The notes: generated from the sequence alone by a model not told the origin. A stretch of DNA of 64,000 bases from Halarcobacter mediterraneus (GCF_004116625.1 NZ_NXIE01000001.1:1-64000); one strand, 5' to 3'. Numbered from the stretch's first letter, positions 52,790 through 63,326 are shown. Numbers and translations are program-made.

Positions 52790-53950
52790 TTGCAAGAGCA
52801 AATACTATATGAAAAATTAAATAAAAGATTAAATGATTTAGAAAAACTTCCTAGACTTAAAGAAAATAAATCTATAGAGAGTCACTTAGATGAAAAGGGT
52901 GTTTCAAGAAGAGATTTTATGAAGTGGGCTACAGCAATTACTGTAATGCTTGCACTTCCAGGTTCTTTTACACCATTAGTTGCAAAGGCTGCAAAATTAA
53001 GTGATAGACTTCCTATTATCTGGTTACACATGGCTGAGTGTACTGGATGTAGTGAATCACTTTTGAGAACTGATGCTCCTACAATTGACTCCTTAATTTT
53101 TGATTATATTTCTTTAGAGTATCACGAAACCTTAATGGCAGCAGCAGGATGGCAAGCTGAGCATAATTTAGAACATGCAATTGAGGCTTATAAAGGGCAA
53201 TATATTTTAATGGTTGAAGGTGGAATTCCATCAGGAAATAGTGCACATTATTTAACTATTGGAGGTCATGGGCATACTGGTGAACATTCTGCACAACTTG
53301 CATCAAAAAATGCAGCAGCAATATTTGCTATTGGCACATGTTCTTCTTTTGGAGGGGTTCAAGCAGCAATTCCAAATCCTACAGGAGCAGTTGCTTTATC
53401 AAAAGTTACAAATAAACCAGTTATAAATGTACCAGGTTGTCCTCCAAGTGAAAAAAATATTGTAGGAACTTTATTACACTATATTCTTTATGGAACACTT
53501 CCTGCCCTTGATGCCTACAATAGACCAAAATGGGCTTATGGAAGAAGAGTACATGATTTATGTGAAAGAAGAGGTCACTTTGATGCTGGAGAATTTGTAG
53601 AAGAGTTTGGAGATGAAGGTGCTAAAAAAGGTTATTGTTTATACAAAGTAGGGTGTAAAGGACCTTATACTTTTAATAACTGTTCAAAAAATAAATTTAA
53701 CTCACATATGTCTTGGCCTATTCAAGCAGGTCATGGGTGTATTGGGTGTTCTGAACCAGATTTTTGGGATACGATGGGACCATTTGAAGAACCGGTTGCA
53801 AATAGATTGTATAGCACAGTATTTAAAGGTCTTGGAGCTGATGCAACAGCAGATAAAATTGGTGTTGGATTATTAACAGCTACAGGTATTGGTATTGCAG
53901 CACATGCAGCTATTTCTAAATTTAAAAATCCAAAAGATGGTGAGGAGTAA
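52790..53950 (+). CDS. hydA: Membrane-bound NiFe hydrogenase 2, small subunit
   Basis: Tat-exported electron-transfer subunit (SRRDFMKWATAITVML, Arg40-Arg41) of 386 residues with a C-terminal anchor helix (KIGVGLLTATGIGIAAHAA). The proximal site is the standard HMAECTGCSESLLRT, with GTCSSFGG and VPGCPPSE. The distal and medial ligands are VHDLCERRGHFD, YCLYKVGCKGP, NNC and GCIGC. TTG start, supported by AAGGA six bases upstream; the ATG inside that site runs into a stop. It resembles the small subunit at 46726 closely except for the proximal cluster. First gene of hydABCD-hypF. Confidence 0.95.
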   Translation: MQEQILYEKLNKRLNDLEKLPRLKENKSIESHLDEKGVSRRDFMKWATAITVMLALPGSFTPLVAKAAKLSDRLPIIWLHMAECTGCSESLLRTDAPTIDSLIFDYISLEYHETLMAAAGWQAEHNLEHAIEAYKGQYILMVEGGIPSGNSAHYLTIGGHGHTGEHSAQLASKNAAAIFAIGTCSSFGGVQAAIPNPTGAVALSKVTNKPVINVPGCPPSEKNIVGTLLHYILYGTLPALDAYNRPKWAYGRRVHDLCERRGHFDAGEFVEEFGDEGAKKGYCLYKVGCKGPYTFNNCSKNKFNSHMSWPIQAGHGCIGCSEPDFWDTMGPFEEPVANRLYSTVFKGLGADATADKIGVGLLTATGIGIAAHAAISKFKNPKDGEE

Positions 53951-53953
53951 AAT

Positions 53954-55684
53954 ATGGCAAATAAAAGAGTAGTAGTAGACCCAATTACAAGGATTGAAGG
54001 ACACTTAAGAATTGAGGTTGAAGTTGATGAAAACAATGTTATTCAAAATGCTTACTCTACATCAACACTTTGGAGAGGTTTAGAAACTATTGTTAAAAAT
54101 AGAGACCCAAGAGATGCAGGTTTCTTAATGCAAAGAATTTGTGGTGTTTGTACTTTTTCTCACTATAGAGCAGGGATTGAAGCTGTTGAAGATGCACTTG
54201 GTATTGTTCCTCCTTTAAATGCAAAATTAACTAGGTCTTTAATGAATATGGCTTTATTTATGCATGACCATGTTGTTCACTTTTATCATTTGCATGGTCT
54301 TGATTGGGTTGATGTTGTTTCAGCACTTGATGCAGACCCTGCAAAAGCTTCTAAAGAGGCATTTAAATATGCAGAATTACCAATTGCTACTGGTGAAAAT
54401 GACTTAAAAAAAGTTAAAAAAAGAGTAAAAGAGTTTGTTGATAAAGGACAATTAGGGCCTTTTGCAAATGCTTATTGGGGACATAAAACTTATAGATTAA
54501 CTCCTGAGCAAAACTTAATTTTATTGTCTCACTATTTAAAAGCTTTAGAAGTACAAAGAGATTTAGCAAAACTTATGGCTATGTTTGGTGGTAAACAACC
54601 ACACCCTCAAAGTTTAACTGTTGGTGGTGTAACTTGTGTAATGGACTTAATGGACCCAAGTAGAATGGGTGAGTACTTAACTTTATTTAAAGTTGGTTCA
54701 GAATTTATTGAAAATGCCTACCAAGCTGATGTTATTATGGCAGCAAAAATGTATAAAGATGAAGCATCTGTAACAGAACAAGCTGGTGTTATGAACTTTA
54801 TGTCTCATCAAGAGATGCAATTAAATAAAACAGAGTTTTTATTTGATACTGGTATTATTGAAAATGGAGATTTATCAAAGGTATTTGATATTAATGAAGA
54901 TTTAATCACTGAAGAAGCAACTCACTCTTGGTATGCTGATAATGAAGCTTTGCATCCATATAATGGTAAAACAAACCCTAATTATACTGGATTTAAAGAT
55001 ATGGATACAGTAGGTCCTGATGGAAAAATGATTCACTCTAAAGTAATCGATGAAAATGGTAAATACTCTTGGATTAAATCACCAAGATATGATGGTAAAC
55101 CAATGGAAGTTGGTCCACTAGCTTGTATTTTAATTTCTTATGCAAAAGGAAATGAAAAAATTGTTCCTCTTGTAGATGATTTCTTAGCTAAAACAGGACT
55201 TCCAAAAGCAGCGTTATTTACAACTTTAGGAAGAACAGCAGCTAGAATGATTCAAGTAAGAGCAATTGCTAAACATGGATTAGAGGCATTTAATACATTA
55301 ATTGAGAACTTAAAAGTTGACCAAGACACCTTTACTTCATATAAAATTGACAAAGATAAAGAGTATAGAGGAAGATTTATTGGGGATGTTCCAAGGGGTA
55401 TGCTTTCTCACTGGATTAGAATTAAAAATGCAGTTGTAGAAAACTATCAAGCAGTTGTTCCGTCAACTTGGAATGCAGGGCCAATTGATTCATTAGGACA
55501 AATAGGACCTTATGAAGCAAATTTAGTGGGACTAAAAGTTCAAGACTTAACTCAACCTTTAGAGATTATTAGAGTTATTCACTCTTTTGACCCTTGTATT
55601 GCTTGTGCAGTTCATGTAATGGATAAAAAAGGTAATGATTTAGGTACATACAAGGTAGATCCATTTTATGGACTATCTTGTTAA
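53954..55684 (+). CDS. hydB: Membrane-bound NiFe hydrogenase 2, large subunit
   Basis: Catalytic subunit of the second periplasmic hydrogenase; 576 residues. VDPITRIEGHLRIEVE, the N-terminal NiFe ligands RICGVCTFSHYRAG, gas-channel HFYHLHGLDWVD (Leu), and the C-terminal FDPCIACAVH followed by a removable tail are all present. It starts three bases after hydA2 and is followed after nine bases by the cytochrome gene. It is clearly paralogous with hydB1, though the middle of the chain (about 270-350) differs and carries an insert (VGPDGKMIHSKVI). Confidence 0.97.
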   Translation: MANKRVVVDPITRIEGHLRIEVEVDENNVIQNAYSTSTLWRGLETIVKNRDPRDAGFLMQRICGVCTFSHYRAGIEAVEDALGIVPPLNAKLTRSLMNMALFMHDHVVHFYHLHGLDWVDVVSALDADPAKASKEAFKYAELPIATGENDLKKVKKRVKEFVDKGQLGPFANAYWGHKTYRLTPEQNLILLSHYLKALEVQRDLAKLMAMFGGKQPHPQSLTVGGVTCVMDLMDPSRMGEYLTLFKVGSEFIENAYQADVIMAAKMYKDEASVTEQAGVMNFMSHQEMQLNKTEFLFDTGIIENGDLSKVFDINEDLITEEATHSWYADNEALHPYNGKTNPNYTGFKDMDTVGPDGKMIHSKVIDENGKYSWIKSPRYDGKPMEVGPLACILISYAKGNEKIVPLVDDFLAKTGLPKAALFTTLGRTAARMIQVRAIAKHGLEAFNTLIENLKVDQDTFTSYKIDKDKEYRGRFIGDVPRGMLSHWIRIKNAVVENYQAVVPSTWNAGPIDSLGQIGPYEANLVGLKVQDLTQPLEIIRVIHSFDPCIACAVHVMDKKGNDLGTYKVDPFYGLSC

Positions 55685-55693
55685 GGAGCAGTC

Positions 55694-56359
55694 ATGATTA
55701 AAAAACATTATGAGTTTTCATTTTGGGTTAGAATCACTCACTGGGTAAGAGCTATAGCTATTGTAGTTCTTACTTTTACTGGGTTTTATCTTGCAGTTCC
55801 TTTTATAGCTCCTGCACTTAATCAAGGAGAACCAAATAACTATTTATATGCTTTAATGAGATCATGGCATATTATTTTTGGATTTCTTTTAATTGCAGTT
55901 ACAATTGGAAAGTTTTATTTATTTATTTTTGATAAACAAAGTAAGATAGAAAGAGTCTCTTTTTTGGATTTTATTAATCCAAAAGTATGGGTAAAACAAA
56001 TTAAATATTATCTATTAATTGGAAAACATGCAAGACTAAAAGGAGTATATAATCCTTTACAGTTTGTTGCATATTTAGGTGTTTATATCACACTTATCGT
56101 AATATGTATTACAGGTTTAGTTTTACATATGCATGTTTATCATGAAGGGTTAGGGGGATTTTTATATGAGTTTTTAAGACCTTTAGAAGTTATGATGGGT
56201 TCTCTTGCAATGGTTAGAGAAATTCATCATATAGCTATGTGGTTTTTTATTGTATTTTTACCAATTCATATTTATCTTGCTATATTTAACTCTGTTTATG
56301 GAAAAAGTGGAGCAATGGATTCTATTGTTTCTGGATATAAATGGGAAGAAGAACATTAA
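55694..56359 (+). CDS. hydC: Hydrogenase 2 cytochrome b subunit
   Basis: A 221-residue membrane anchor with four helices and His at haem positions: RITHWVRAIAIVVLTFTG, RSWHIIFGFLLIAV, ICITGLVLHMHVYHEG and IHHIAMWFFIVFLPIHIYL. It should transfer electrons to menaquinone. GGAGCAGTC precedes the ATG. Its 3' end overlaps the following protease gene by 19 bases, a tighter arrangement than in the first operon, where hairpins separate the two. Confidence 0.92.
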   Translation: MIKKHYEFSFWVRITHWVRAIAIVVLTFTGFYLAVPFIAPALNQGEPNNYLYALMRSWHIIFGFLLIAVTIGKFYLFIFDKQSKIERVSFLDFINPKVWVKQIKYYLLIGKHARLKGVYNPLQFVAYLGVYITLIVICITGLVLHMHVYHEGLGGFLYEFLRPLEVMMGSLAMVREIHHIAMWFFIVFLPIHIYLAIFNSVYGKSGAMDSIVSGYKWEEEH

Positions 56360-56919
56360 TGAATGTATTAATATTAGGAATAGGGAACATATTGTTTCAA
56401 GATGAAGGAATAGGGGCTCATTTTATTCATTATTTAGATGAAAAATATGAATTTGAGGCTAAAGATTCTACTGTTAGCATTGTAGATGGTGGAACATTAG
56501 CTCAAAGACTTATTCCTCTTATAGTAAAGTATGATGAGCTTATTGTAGTTGACTGTATTGATGCAGATGATTCAATGCCTGGTGATGTTTATTTTTTTGA
56601 TTATCACAAAGCCCCTTCAAATATCAATTGGCAAGGAAGTGCCCATGAAGTAGAGATGCTTCAAACACTAAATATGATTGATATGAATAAAGATTTACCT
56701 CAAACGAATGTATTAGGAGTTATTCCCAAAAGAGTAGCTGATGATACTACCTTTGAATTAAGTAAAGAGATAATTAGTGCTGTCAAGCTAATGGAGGAAG
56801 TGGTAGTTAAATATCTTAATAAATTAGATATTCAAACTAAAATAAAAAATGAAACAACAATAGAACATATTGCTCAAGTTTCTTTTAAAAGAGATATTAT
56901 AAATGGTCCTAAAATTTAA
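56341..56919 (+). CDS. hydD: Hydrogenase maturation endopeptidase 2
   Basis: A 192-residue HyaD/HupD-type protease with LGIGNILFQDEGIGAHF (Glu ligand), LIVVDCIDADDSMPGD (Asp) and GSAHEVEMLQTL (His). It begins inside hydC2 (ATG at 56341, MGRRTLMNVLIL); the ATG at 56359 is the more usual start, as family members open directly with the VLILGIGN strand, but I cannot exclude the earlier one. It probably matures only the adjacent large subunit. Confidence 0.9.
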   Translation: MGRRTLMNVLILGIGNILFQDEGIGAHFIHYLDEKYEFEAKDSTVSIVDGGTLAQRLIPLIVKYDELIVVDCIDADDSMPGDVYFFDYHKAPSNINWQGSAHEVEMLQTLNMIDMNKDLPQTNVLGVIPKRVADDTTFELSKEIISAVKLMEEVVVKYLNKLDIQTKIKNETTIEHIAQVSFKRDIINGPKI

Positions 56920-56961
56920 ATTATGATATATTTTCTTTGAAATAAATATAAAGAGTTTGAA

Positions 56962-59190
56962 ATGCTAACATATAAAATTAGAGTAAAAGGTATTGTTCAA
57001 GGAGTTGGATTTAGACCTTTTATTTTTAATTTAGCCTTAAAATACTCTATAAATGGTTGGGTAAATAATGATGAAAAAGGAGTAAATATTCTTATTTTTT
57101 CATCAAAAGAAAATACAGAAAATTTCATAAGAGAATTAGAAGAAAAACCACCACCCTTATCAAAAATAGACTCTATTGAAATAGAGGAATTAAACTCAAC
57201 AAAAATTTATACAAAATTTGAAATTAAAAAAAGTAAAATAAATAATAATAAATCAACAATTATAAGTCCAGATATAGCAGTTTGCCAAGATTGTATTGAT
57301 GATATAAATGATGAATCAAATTTTAGAGAAAATTATGCTTTAACAAACTGCACTAACTGTGGACCAAGATACTCTATAATTAAAACAGTTCCTTATGATA
57401 GATGTAATACTTCAATGGCAGAATTTACTCTTTGTGAAGCTTGTGAAAAAGAGTATAAAGAGCCTACTAATAGAAGATATCATGCTCAACCTATTGCATG
57501 TGAAAAATGTGGCCCAGAAGTTAGCCTTTATGATGGGAATAATAAAAAAATCTTTTCCTCTTTAGAAGCTATAAAAGAAGTAGCAAAATTAATTAATTCT
57601 GGAAAAATAATAGCTATCAAAGGACTTGGAGGTTTTCATTTAGTTTGTGATGGAACAAATGAGGAGTCTGTTAAAAACTTAAGACAAAGAAAAAATAGAC
57701 CTGAAAAACCTTTTGCCGTTATGTTTAAAAGTATTGAAGAAATAAAAGAACATACCTTTTTGTCAGAAAAAGAGGAAGAACTTTTAAACTCAAAAGAGAA
57801 ACCTATAGTTCTAGTTAGAAAGAAAAATAAAAGTGGACTTTCAAATAGTGTAGCACCAAATATTGATAGATTAGGGTGCTTTATTGCTTATACTCCTTTG
57901 CATTATATACTTTTTAGATATTTAAATAATCCAATAGTTGCAACAAGTGCAAATCTAAAAGATGAGCCAATCATAAGATTTAAAGATGAAATATTAAAAA
58001 AACTTGCAGATGTAGTAGATTTTGTATTGGATTTTAATAGAGATATAGTAAATGCTTGTGATGACTCTGTTGTTCAAGTTGTAAATGATGATATTAGTAA
58101 ACTTAGAAATGCAAGGGGTTATGCCCCAACTTCTTTAAAATTAGAAAAAAAAGTTTCTAAAAAAATATTAGCCCTTGGAGCAAATCAAAAGTCAACTATT
58201 GCTTTAGCTTTTGAAGATAATCTTATTTTATCACCTCATATTGGGGATTTAAACTCAATTGAGTCAATGGAATATTTTAAACGAACTATTGAAACTTTTA
58301 AAAACTTTTATGACTTTGAACCTGATGTAATAGTTTGTGATAAACATCCAAATTATGAAAATACTAAATGGGCAAAAACTTTAAATAAAGAGCTTGTTTT
58401 TGTACAACACCATTATGCTCATATTTTATCAACAATGGCAGAATATAAACTAAAAGAAAAAGTACTTGGTTTTGCTTTTGATGGAACTGGATATGGAGAT
58501 GATGGAAACATTTGGGGTGGGGAAGTTTTTATTTGTAATAATAAAAGCTATGAAAGAGCTTATCATCTAAAATATTTTAAACTTTTAGGTGGTGAGAAAG
58601 CAGTAAAAGAACCTAAAAGGGTTGCTTTATCTTTATTATTTGAAGAGTTTACATTAGAGGAAGTTTTATCTTTAGAAAGTTCTGTTGTTAAACAGTTTAG
58701 TAAGAAAGAAATCAAGATGCTTCATATGGCTTGGGTAAAAGGTTTAAATTCTCCACTTACAAGCTCTATGGGAAGATTATTTGATGCAATTGCTTCTTTA
58801 TCTAATCTTGTTCATATTCAAAGTTATGAAGGACAAACGGGACTTGCAATCGAGCAAAATTATGATAAAACTATTGTTGAGAATTTTGATTTTGAAGTTA
58901 TTAATAATCAAATTGATTTATCTCCTATGATAAATCAAATATTAAAAGAGAAAGAGATAAAAGTTATTTGCTCGAAATTCATAAATACTTTAGTAGAAAT
59001 AATTCTTTATATAAGTAAAGACTACGAAAAATTACCATTAGTTCTTAGTGGGGGAGTTTTTCAGAATAAAACTTTAATAGACCTAGTTTGTAAAAAATTA
59101 AAGGAAATGAAACGAAAATATTTTTATTCTAAACAAATACCTTTGAATGATGGAGGAATTTCAATTGGTCAAATCTATTATATAAGTTAA
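56962..59190 (+). CDS. hypF: Carbamoyltransferase HypF
   Basis: Makes the thiocarbamoyl precursor of the active-site cyanide ligands for all NiFe hydrogenases. The 742 residues run acylphosphatase domain (GIVQGVGFRPFIFNLA, about 1-90), HypF zinc fingers (CQDCIDD, CTNCGPRYS, CEACEKEY, CEKCGPE), a YrdC-like domain (IIAIKGLGGFHLVCDG), and a Kae1-like domain (FVQHHYAHILSTMAE, FAFDGTGYGDDGNIWGGE, LSGGVFQNK). It lies 42 bases after the second protease gene. Other hyp genes are not in the window. Serves both hydrogenases and, presumably, the sensory one. Confidence 0.96.
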   Translation: MLTYKIRVKGIVQGVGFRPFIFNLALKYSINGWVNNDEKGVNILIFSSKENTENFIRELEEKPPPLSKIDSIEIEELNSTKIYTKFEIKKSKINNNKSTIISPDIAVCQDCIDDINDESNFRENYALTNCTNCGPRYSIIKTVPYDRCNTSMAEFTLCEACEKEYKEPTNRRYHAQPIACEKCGPEVSLYDGNNKKIFSSLEAIKEVAKLINSGKIIAIKGLGGFHLVCDGTNEESVKNLRQRKNRPEKPFAVMFKSIEEIKEHTFLSEKEEELLNSKEKPIVLVRKKNKSGLSNSVAPNIDRLGCFIAYTPLHYILFRYLNNPIVATSANLKDEPIIRFKDEILKKLADVVDFVLDFNRDIVNACDDSVVQVVNDDISKLRNARGYAPTSLKLEKKVSKKILALGANQKSTIALAFEDNLILSPHIGDLNSIESMEYFKRTIETFKNFYDFEPDVIVCDKHPNYENTKWAKTLNKELVFVQHHYAHILSTMAEYKLKEKVLGFAFDGTGYGDDGNIWGGEVFICNNKSYERAYHLKYFKLLGGEKAVKEPKRVALSLLFEEFTLEEVLSLESSVVKQFSKKEIKMLHMAWVKGLNSPLTSSMGRLFDAIASLSNLVHIQSYEGQTGLAIEQNYDKTIVENFDFEVINNQIDLSPMINQILKEKEIKVICSKFINTLVEIILYISKDYEKLPLVLSGGVFQNKTLIDLVCKKLKEMKRKYFYSKQIPLNDGGISIGQIYYIS

Positions 59191-59202
59191 AATTTCAAAA
59201 AA

Positions 59203-59219
59203 TTACATAAAAGTCACAT
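59203..59219. repeat. Pair of 11-bp-spaced direct repeats before the NSS transporter
   Basis: TTACAT (59203) and TCACAT (59214) lie exactly 11 bases apart, one helical turn, 53 bases upstream of the TTG start. A related triple repeat lies before the DASS gene at 63497. Such spacing is typical of OmpR-type response regulators. Confidence 0.4.
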
Positions 59220-59271
59220 CTTTATTTAAAATAAATTTAGATAAAATAAATTCTTTAATTAAGGAGCTTTT

Positions 59272-60618
59272 TTGATTAGTTCAAGATTTAGTAAAATAGG
59301 ATTTATTTTAGCTGCTGTTGGTTCAGCAGTTGGGTTAGGAAATATTTGGAAATTTCCATATGTAACTGGAGAATATGGGGGTGGTGCTTTTGTATTAGTA
59401 TATTTGATTACCGCTTTATTTATTGGAGTTTTTATTCTTATCTCAGAGTTACTTATAGGTAAACTTGGAAGAAATGATGCTGTATCAATGTTTGAAAACC
59501 TAGCAACAAAGCATAAAAAACTTTGGAAGTATGCTGGTTTTATGGCTTTTGTACCCTTAATAATTCTTACATATTATTCTGTTGTGATTGGTTGGATTTT
59601 TCATTATATATCAATTTCTCTTCAAGGTTTACCTCATACCGTAGAACAATCAACTGAAGTTTTTATGACTTTATTAACTACTGATATTCAAACTCAATTG
59701 TTTTATCATACTGTTGTATTTGTATTAGTTACTGCAATTATTTTAAGGGGAATAAAAGGTGGTATTGAAAAAATAAATAAAATCTTAATGCCTTTATTAG
59801 GAATTTTATTAGGAATTTTATTAATTTATTCAATTAGTATAGATAGTTTTTCTAATGCTTTTTCTTTCATGTTTAATCCTGATTTTTCTAAATTATCTTC
59901 AGAAGCAGTGATTGTAGCAATTGGACAAGCTTTTTATACTTTGTCTTTAGGAATGGGGATTATTATTACTTATGCTGCTTCTTTACCTAAAGATAGTAAT
60001 ATTGTAAAATCATCTATTCTAATTTCAATTATAGATACAACAGTTGCAATTGTTGCAGGTCTTATTATTTTTACTTTATTATTTGATAAAGGTGCAGAAT
60101 CAACAAAAGGTGCAGGTTTAGTATTTATTTCATTACCTTCAGTATTTTATGAGTTTGGTTCAGTGGGTTCTTTTTTAGCTTTATTATTTTTTATTGCAAT
60201 TGCTTTTGCTGGAATTACTTCTGCTGTTTCAATGATAGAACCAGCCGTAGAATATTTTGAAAATAGATTTAATTTTTCAAGAATAAAAGCAACTATGATT
60301 TGTGGTATTTTATTTTATCTAGTAGGAGTTGCAGTTTTATTATCTAATATAGAAGCTTATTCTGAAGTTTTTAAAATAGGTGAAAAAAGTTTATTTGATT
60401 GGTTGGATTTTGTTTGTTCAACTATTTTAGTTCCAATTGGAGGGATTTTAGTAGTTGTCTTTATTGGGCATTATATGGATAAAAAAGAAATAGAAAATGA
60501 ACTTATTCCTGTAATGGGAGAGTTTTTAACTAAATTTTGGTTCTTTATGGTTAGATTTATAATTCCAATTGCATTAGTTATTGTTATTTTAAATGAAACA
60601 GGACTTTTTAAATTCTAA
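59272..60618 (+). CDS. Sodium-dependent transporter, NSS (SNF) family
   Basis: A 448-residue Na+ symporter of the neurotransmitter:sodium symporter family, LeuT-like, with about 11 helices. The N-terminus reads RFSKIGFILAAVGSAVGLGNIWKFPYVTGEYGGGAFVLVY, the TM1 signature with the unwound Na+/substrate region. It lacks a twelfth helix, as many bacterial members do. The substrate is likely an amino acid but cannot be read here. TTG start with AAGGAG five bases upstream. A strong terminator follows. Confidence 0.93.
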   Translation: MISSRFSKIGFILAAVGSAVGLGNIWKFPYVTGEYGGGAFVLVYLITALFIGVFILISELLIGKLGRNDAVSMFENLATKHKKLWKYAGFMAFVPLIILTYYSVVIGWIFHYISISLQGLPHTVEQSTEVFMTLLTTDIQTQLFYHTVVFVLVTAIILRGIKGGIEKINKILMPLLGILLGILLIYSISIDSFSNAFSFMFNPDFSKLSSEAVIVAIGQAFYTLSLGMGIIITYAASLPKDSNIVKSSILISIIDTTVAIVAGLIIFTLLFDKGAESTKGAGLVFISLPSVFYEFGSVGSFLALLFFIAIAFAGITSAVSMIEPAVEYFENRFNFSRIKATMICGILFYLVGVAVLLSNIEAYSEVFKIGEKSLFDWLDFVCSTILVPIGGILVVVFIGHYMDKKEIENELIPVMGEFLTKFWFFMVRFIIPIALVIVILNETGLFKF

Positions 60619-60645
60619 TCTAAAAAAATGTACAATAACAAAAAT

Positions 60646-60677
60646 AAAAAGCAGAGGCTAAGGCTTCTGCTTTTTTT
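60646..60677 (+). terminator. Terminator after the NSS transporter
   Basis: AAAAAGCAGAGGC (60646-60658) pairs with GCTTCTGCTTTTT (60663-60675, one G-U pair) around TAAG, continuing into TTTTTTT. A strong factor-independent terminator. Confidence 0.85.
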
Positions 60678-60698
60678 ATAAGTAAAGTAGGAATTAAA

Positions 60699-61115
60699 AT
60701 GATAAAAACAACAAATGAAATCTCAAAAGAAGATGGATATTCAAGATATAATTTTTTTGAAATTCATCCCGATTTGGAAGCTATTATTCATAAAGATTAT
60801 CAAAAATATGGAACTGATGAGTTTGATAGAAAAGAGTATTGTGAAAATATGTATAAAGAAAATTTTTATGATAAGTATGATGAAACAGTTTATAAAGAGG
60901 TTTATGACAAGTATATAAACAATGAGAAGTTTAAAGAAAAAGCAATGTTTATATATGCAATCATTGATTTTGATAAATATAAACAGTTTGTTGAGTTAAA
61001 TGAGACAATAGAAAATCCTTCTGAACTAATTATTTCATATAGTATTTTAGATAATACAGGAGTAAAAGTAAATATTTATAATATTTCAATTACAGATATC
61101 TCTTTTGTATTTTAA
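60699..61115 (+). CDS. Unknown small acidic protein
   Basis: A 138-residue protein that I do not recognise. It is rich in Tyr, Lys, Asp and Glu (for example DKYDETVYKEVYDKYIN) with a hydrophobic C-terminal strand set (ELIISYSILDNTGVKVNIYN). It has no signal peptide, membrane helix or cysteine motif. GTAGGAATTAAA precedes the ATG, so it is probably translated. It has its own transcription unit between two terminators. Confidence 0.65.
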   Translation: MIKTTNEISKEDGYSRYNFFEIHPDLEAIIHKDYQKYGTDEFDRKEYCENMYKENFYDKYDETVYKEVYDKYINNEKFKEKAMFIYAIIDFDKYKQFVELNETIENPSELIISYSILDNTGVKVNIYNISITDISFVF

Positions 61116-61153
61116 TATAAATAGTTAGAATTTCTAACTATTTATATCTTTTT
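61115..61153. terminator. Palindromic terminator between convergent genes
   Basis: ATATAAATAGTTAGA (61115-61129) pairs perfectly with TCTAACTATTTATAT (61133-61147) around ATT and is followed on the plus strand by CTTTTTC. Its right arm includes the last codons of the chemotaxis receptor gene on the minus strand. It ends the small acidic gene and may also act in reverse. Confidence 0.65.
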
Positions 61154-63326
61154 CTATATCTTCTTTTCCTTCAAATTCTTTTTCATTTGCATTTTTAACT
61201 ACAGTGCTTGCAATCTTAGAAGTGTTTAAAGCTACTTCTTCTGTTTTATTGGCAATTGAGGCATTTTTTTGTGTCTGCTCATCTAAAGAGTTAATTGCTT
61301 CATTTATTTGAACAATACCTGTTTGTTGTTCTTTTGAAGCATTAGAAATATCTTCTATAAGTTCTATTGTTTGAGTAATATTATTTTTTAGGTTTATATA
61401 ACCATTTTGCATTTCATTTGAAATATCTTTACCTTCATTTGCTTTTAATGTTGCAGTTTCAACTAATTCTTTAATTTGTTTTGCTGCTTCAGCAGATCTA
61501 GTTGCTAAGTTTCTTACTTCTTGGGCAACTACTGCAAAACCTTTTCCTGCTTCACCAGCAGTTGCAGCTTCAACTGCAGCATTTAGTGAAAGAATATTTG
61601 TTTGGAATGCAATTTGATCAATCACTGTAATTGCTTCATTAATAGAGTTTACTTGTTCATCAATTTCACTCATAGCCTCATTTGTTTTAAGAGCTAATTT
61701 CTCACCTTCATTTGCAGAGGCAGTAACATCTGTTGTTAACTCACTCATTTGAGTTATTTTATTTGTTGTAAGTGTTATATTACTAGTAATCTCTTCTAAA
61801 GCAGCAGCTGTTTCTTCTAAAGATGCAGCAGCTTCATTTGAGTTAATATTTAAGATATTAACATTTTCTAAAAGAGAGTTAGAGCTATGATTTAAAATAA
61901 GTCCATTTTTTTTGTTTTCAATTAACATTTTAGTAATAGAAATACCTAGATTATTTACACCATTAGCAAGTTTTTCAAGGTGTTCTTTTATTCCATTAGT
62001 ATCTATTTTATTTAAATAATTATACTTTGAGAACTCTTCTAATACATCTAAAATATTTTCAATGTTTTTCTCAAAATTATTACCCATTTTATTTAATACA
62101 TCTTTTAATTTATTTAAAGATGGATTTGAAACATTAGTAGTAATTCTTTGACATAAATCTCCTTGTTCAAACTCACTTAATACTTCTACTGTTTCTTGAA
62201 TAATAGCTCTATCTTCATCAATAGATTTTTTTGTTTTTGTAATATTTTCATTTACAACTTTTGACATAATCCCTATTTCTGATTTTGTGTTATTTTTTAT
62301 AGGTTCTGTATTTTCAATTTCTCTGTTAATATATTTAAAGAAGCTCATTAAACCTTTTTGAAATTCATTTATTTCTTCACTGATAGATTTTGGTATAAAT
62401 ACTGATAATAAAATAATTAAAATAAGAATAACTAGTGAAATAAGTATAGTTATAGTTTTTAGGATATTATTATTTTCAGCAACTTCTGGTCCTATTGTGT
62501 CTTGTTCTTTCTTTATAGAAATTTTAATTTTTTCTGCAATCTCTGCAATCTCTGGTCCAATAGCATTAACTATATTTATATTTAAATCTCTTTTTGAAAT
62601 GGCTTCACTCATCATTTTTAGATTATTCATATATAAGTTAAGAAATTTTGTAGCTTTTTCGACTTCTATTTTTTCTTTATTATTTTTAATAATTATTCTA
62701 ATTGAGTTTAAGCTCTTTTTTAAATTATCAAACTCTGCATAAGCTTTTTTTATATCATCTTTATTGCTATTGACATAGTATTTTGTAGTACTAAGTCTTA
62801 TAAGTAATAATGTTCTAAGAGCTTTTGCAGTTTGTAGTGAAGTATAGTTTTCTTTATTTTTATATCTATCATTCATAATTGATGTAAGCGAATCTTCAAT
62901 ATTATTACCGTGTGTTGCAAGTTTTGAAAAATAATCATTTTCTGATTTCATGTAAATAATTATTTCTTTAAACTTTTTATTATAATCAATGAGTTTTTTA
63001 TCTAATTCTTGAATAAACTTTACTCTAGTAGGTTTTTGAATATTCTTTTTAGCTTCTTTTAATAGCTGCAATGTTTTTTGATAATAGTGTGAATATTCTT
63101 CTATGTCTTTTTTTGATGAACTATTCAAATAATCTTTAACATTCATTCTTATCATTAACATATTTGATTGAATTTGACTTGCAAGAATATTGTCTCTTGC
63201 CATTTCTCTGTAGTGAGTAAATCCTTTTGATGATTTATTAATTCCTAATATACTATATACAGATACGATAGACAATAATATAATTATTGTTCCAAATGAA
63301 ATTAAAAGTTTATTTTTAATTGTCAT
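61134..63326 (-). CDS. Methyl-accepting chemotaxis protein
   Basis: A ~730-residue chemoreceptor. I chose the ATG at 63326 ([12 protein letters not shown]), with AAAGGA upstream; a start seven codons earlier is possible. A first helix (about 8-27) is followed by a periplasmic four-helix sensor of ~270 residues, a second helix (about 295-315), and a cytoplasmic signalling domain with the conserved hairpin [25 protein letters not shown] and flanking [12 protein letters not shown]. Its ligand is unknown. It is divergent from a DASS transporter gene, which might import the same attractant. Confidence 0.92.
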   Translation of the reverse strand: MTIKNKLLISFGTIIILLSIVSVYSILGINKSSKGFTHYREMARDNILASQIQSNMLMIRMNVKDYLNSSSKKDIEEYSHYYQKTLQLLKEAKKNIQKPTRVKFIQELDKKLIDYNKKFKEIIIYMKSENDYFSKLATHGNNIEDSLTSIMNDRYKNKENYTSLQTAKALRTLLLIRLSTTKYYVNSNKDDIKKAYAEFDNLKKSLNSIRIIIKNNKEKIEVEKATKFLNLYMNNLKMMSEAISKRDLNINIVNAIGPEIAEIAEKIKISIKKEQDTIGPEVAENNNILKTITILISLVILILIILLSVFIPKSISEEINEFQKGLMSFFKYINREIENTEPIKNNTKSEIGIMSKVVNENITKTKKSIDEDRAIIQETVEVLSEFEQGDLCQRITTNVSNPSLNKLKDVLNKMGNNFEKNIENILDVLEEFSKYNYLNKIDTNGIKEHLEKLANGVNNLGISITKMLIENKKNGLILNHSSNSLLENVNILNINSNEAAASLEETAAALEEITSNITLTTNKITQMSELTTDVTASANEGEKLALKTNEAMSEIDEQVNSINEAITVIDQIAFQTNILSLNAAVEAATAGEAGKGFAVVAQEVRNLATRSAEAAKQIKELVETATLKANEGKDISNEMQNGYINLKNNITQTIELIEDISNASKEQQTGIVQINEAINSLDEQTQKNASIANKTEEVALNTSKIASTVVKNANEKEFEGKEDIEKDINS

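Noticed and set aside
60629-60634. TGTACA after the NSS transporter as part of the acnB operator set
   Set aside because: Single copy, downstream of a gene and just before its terminator; likely chance.
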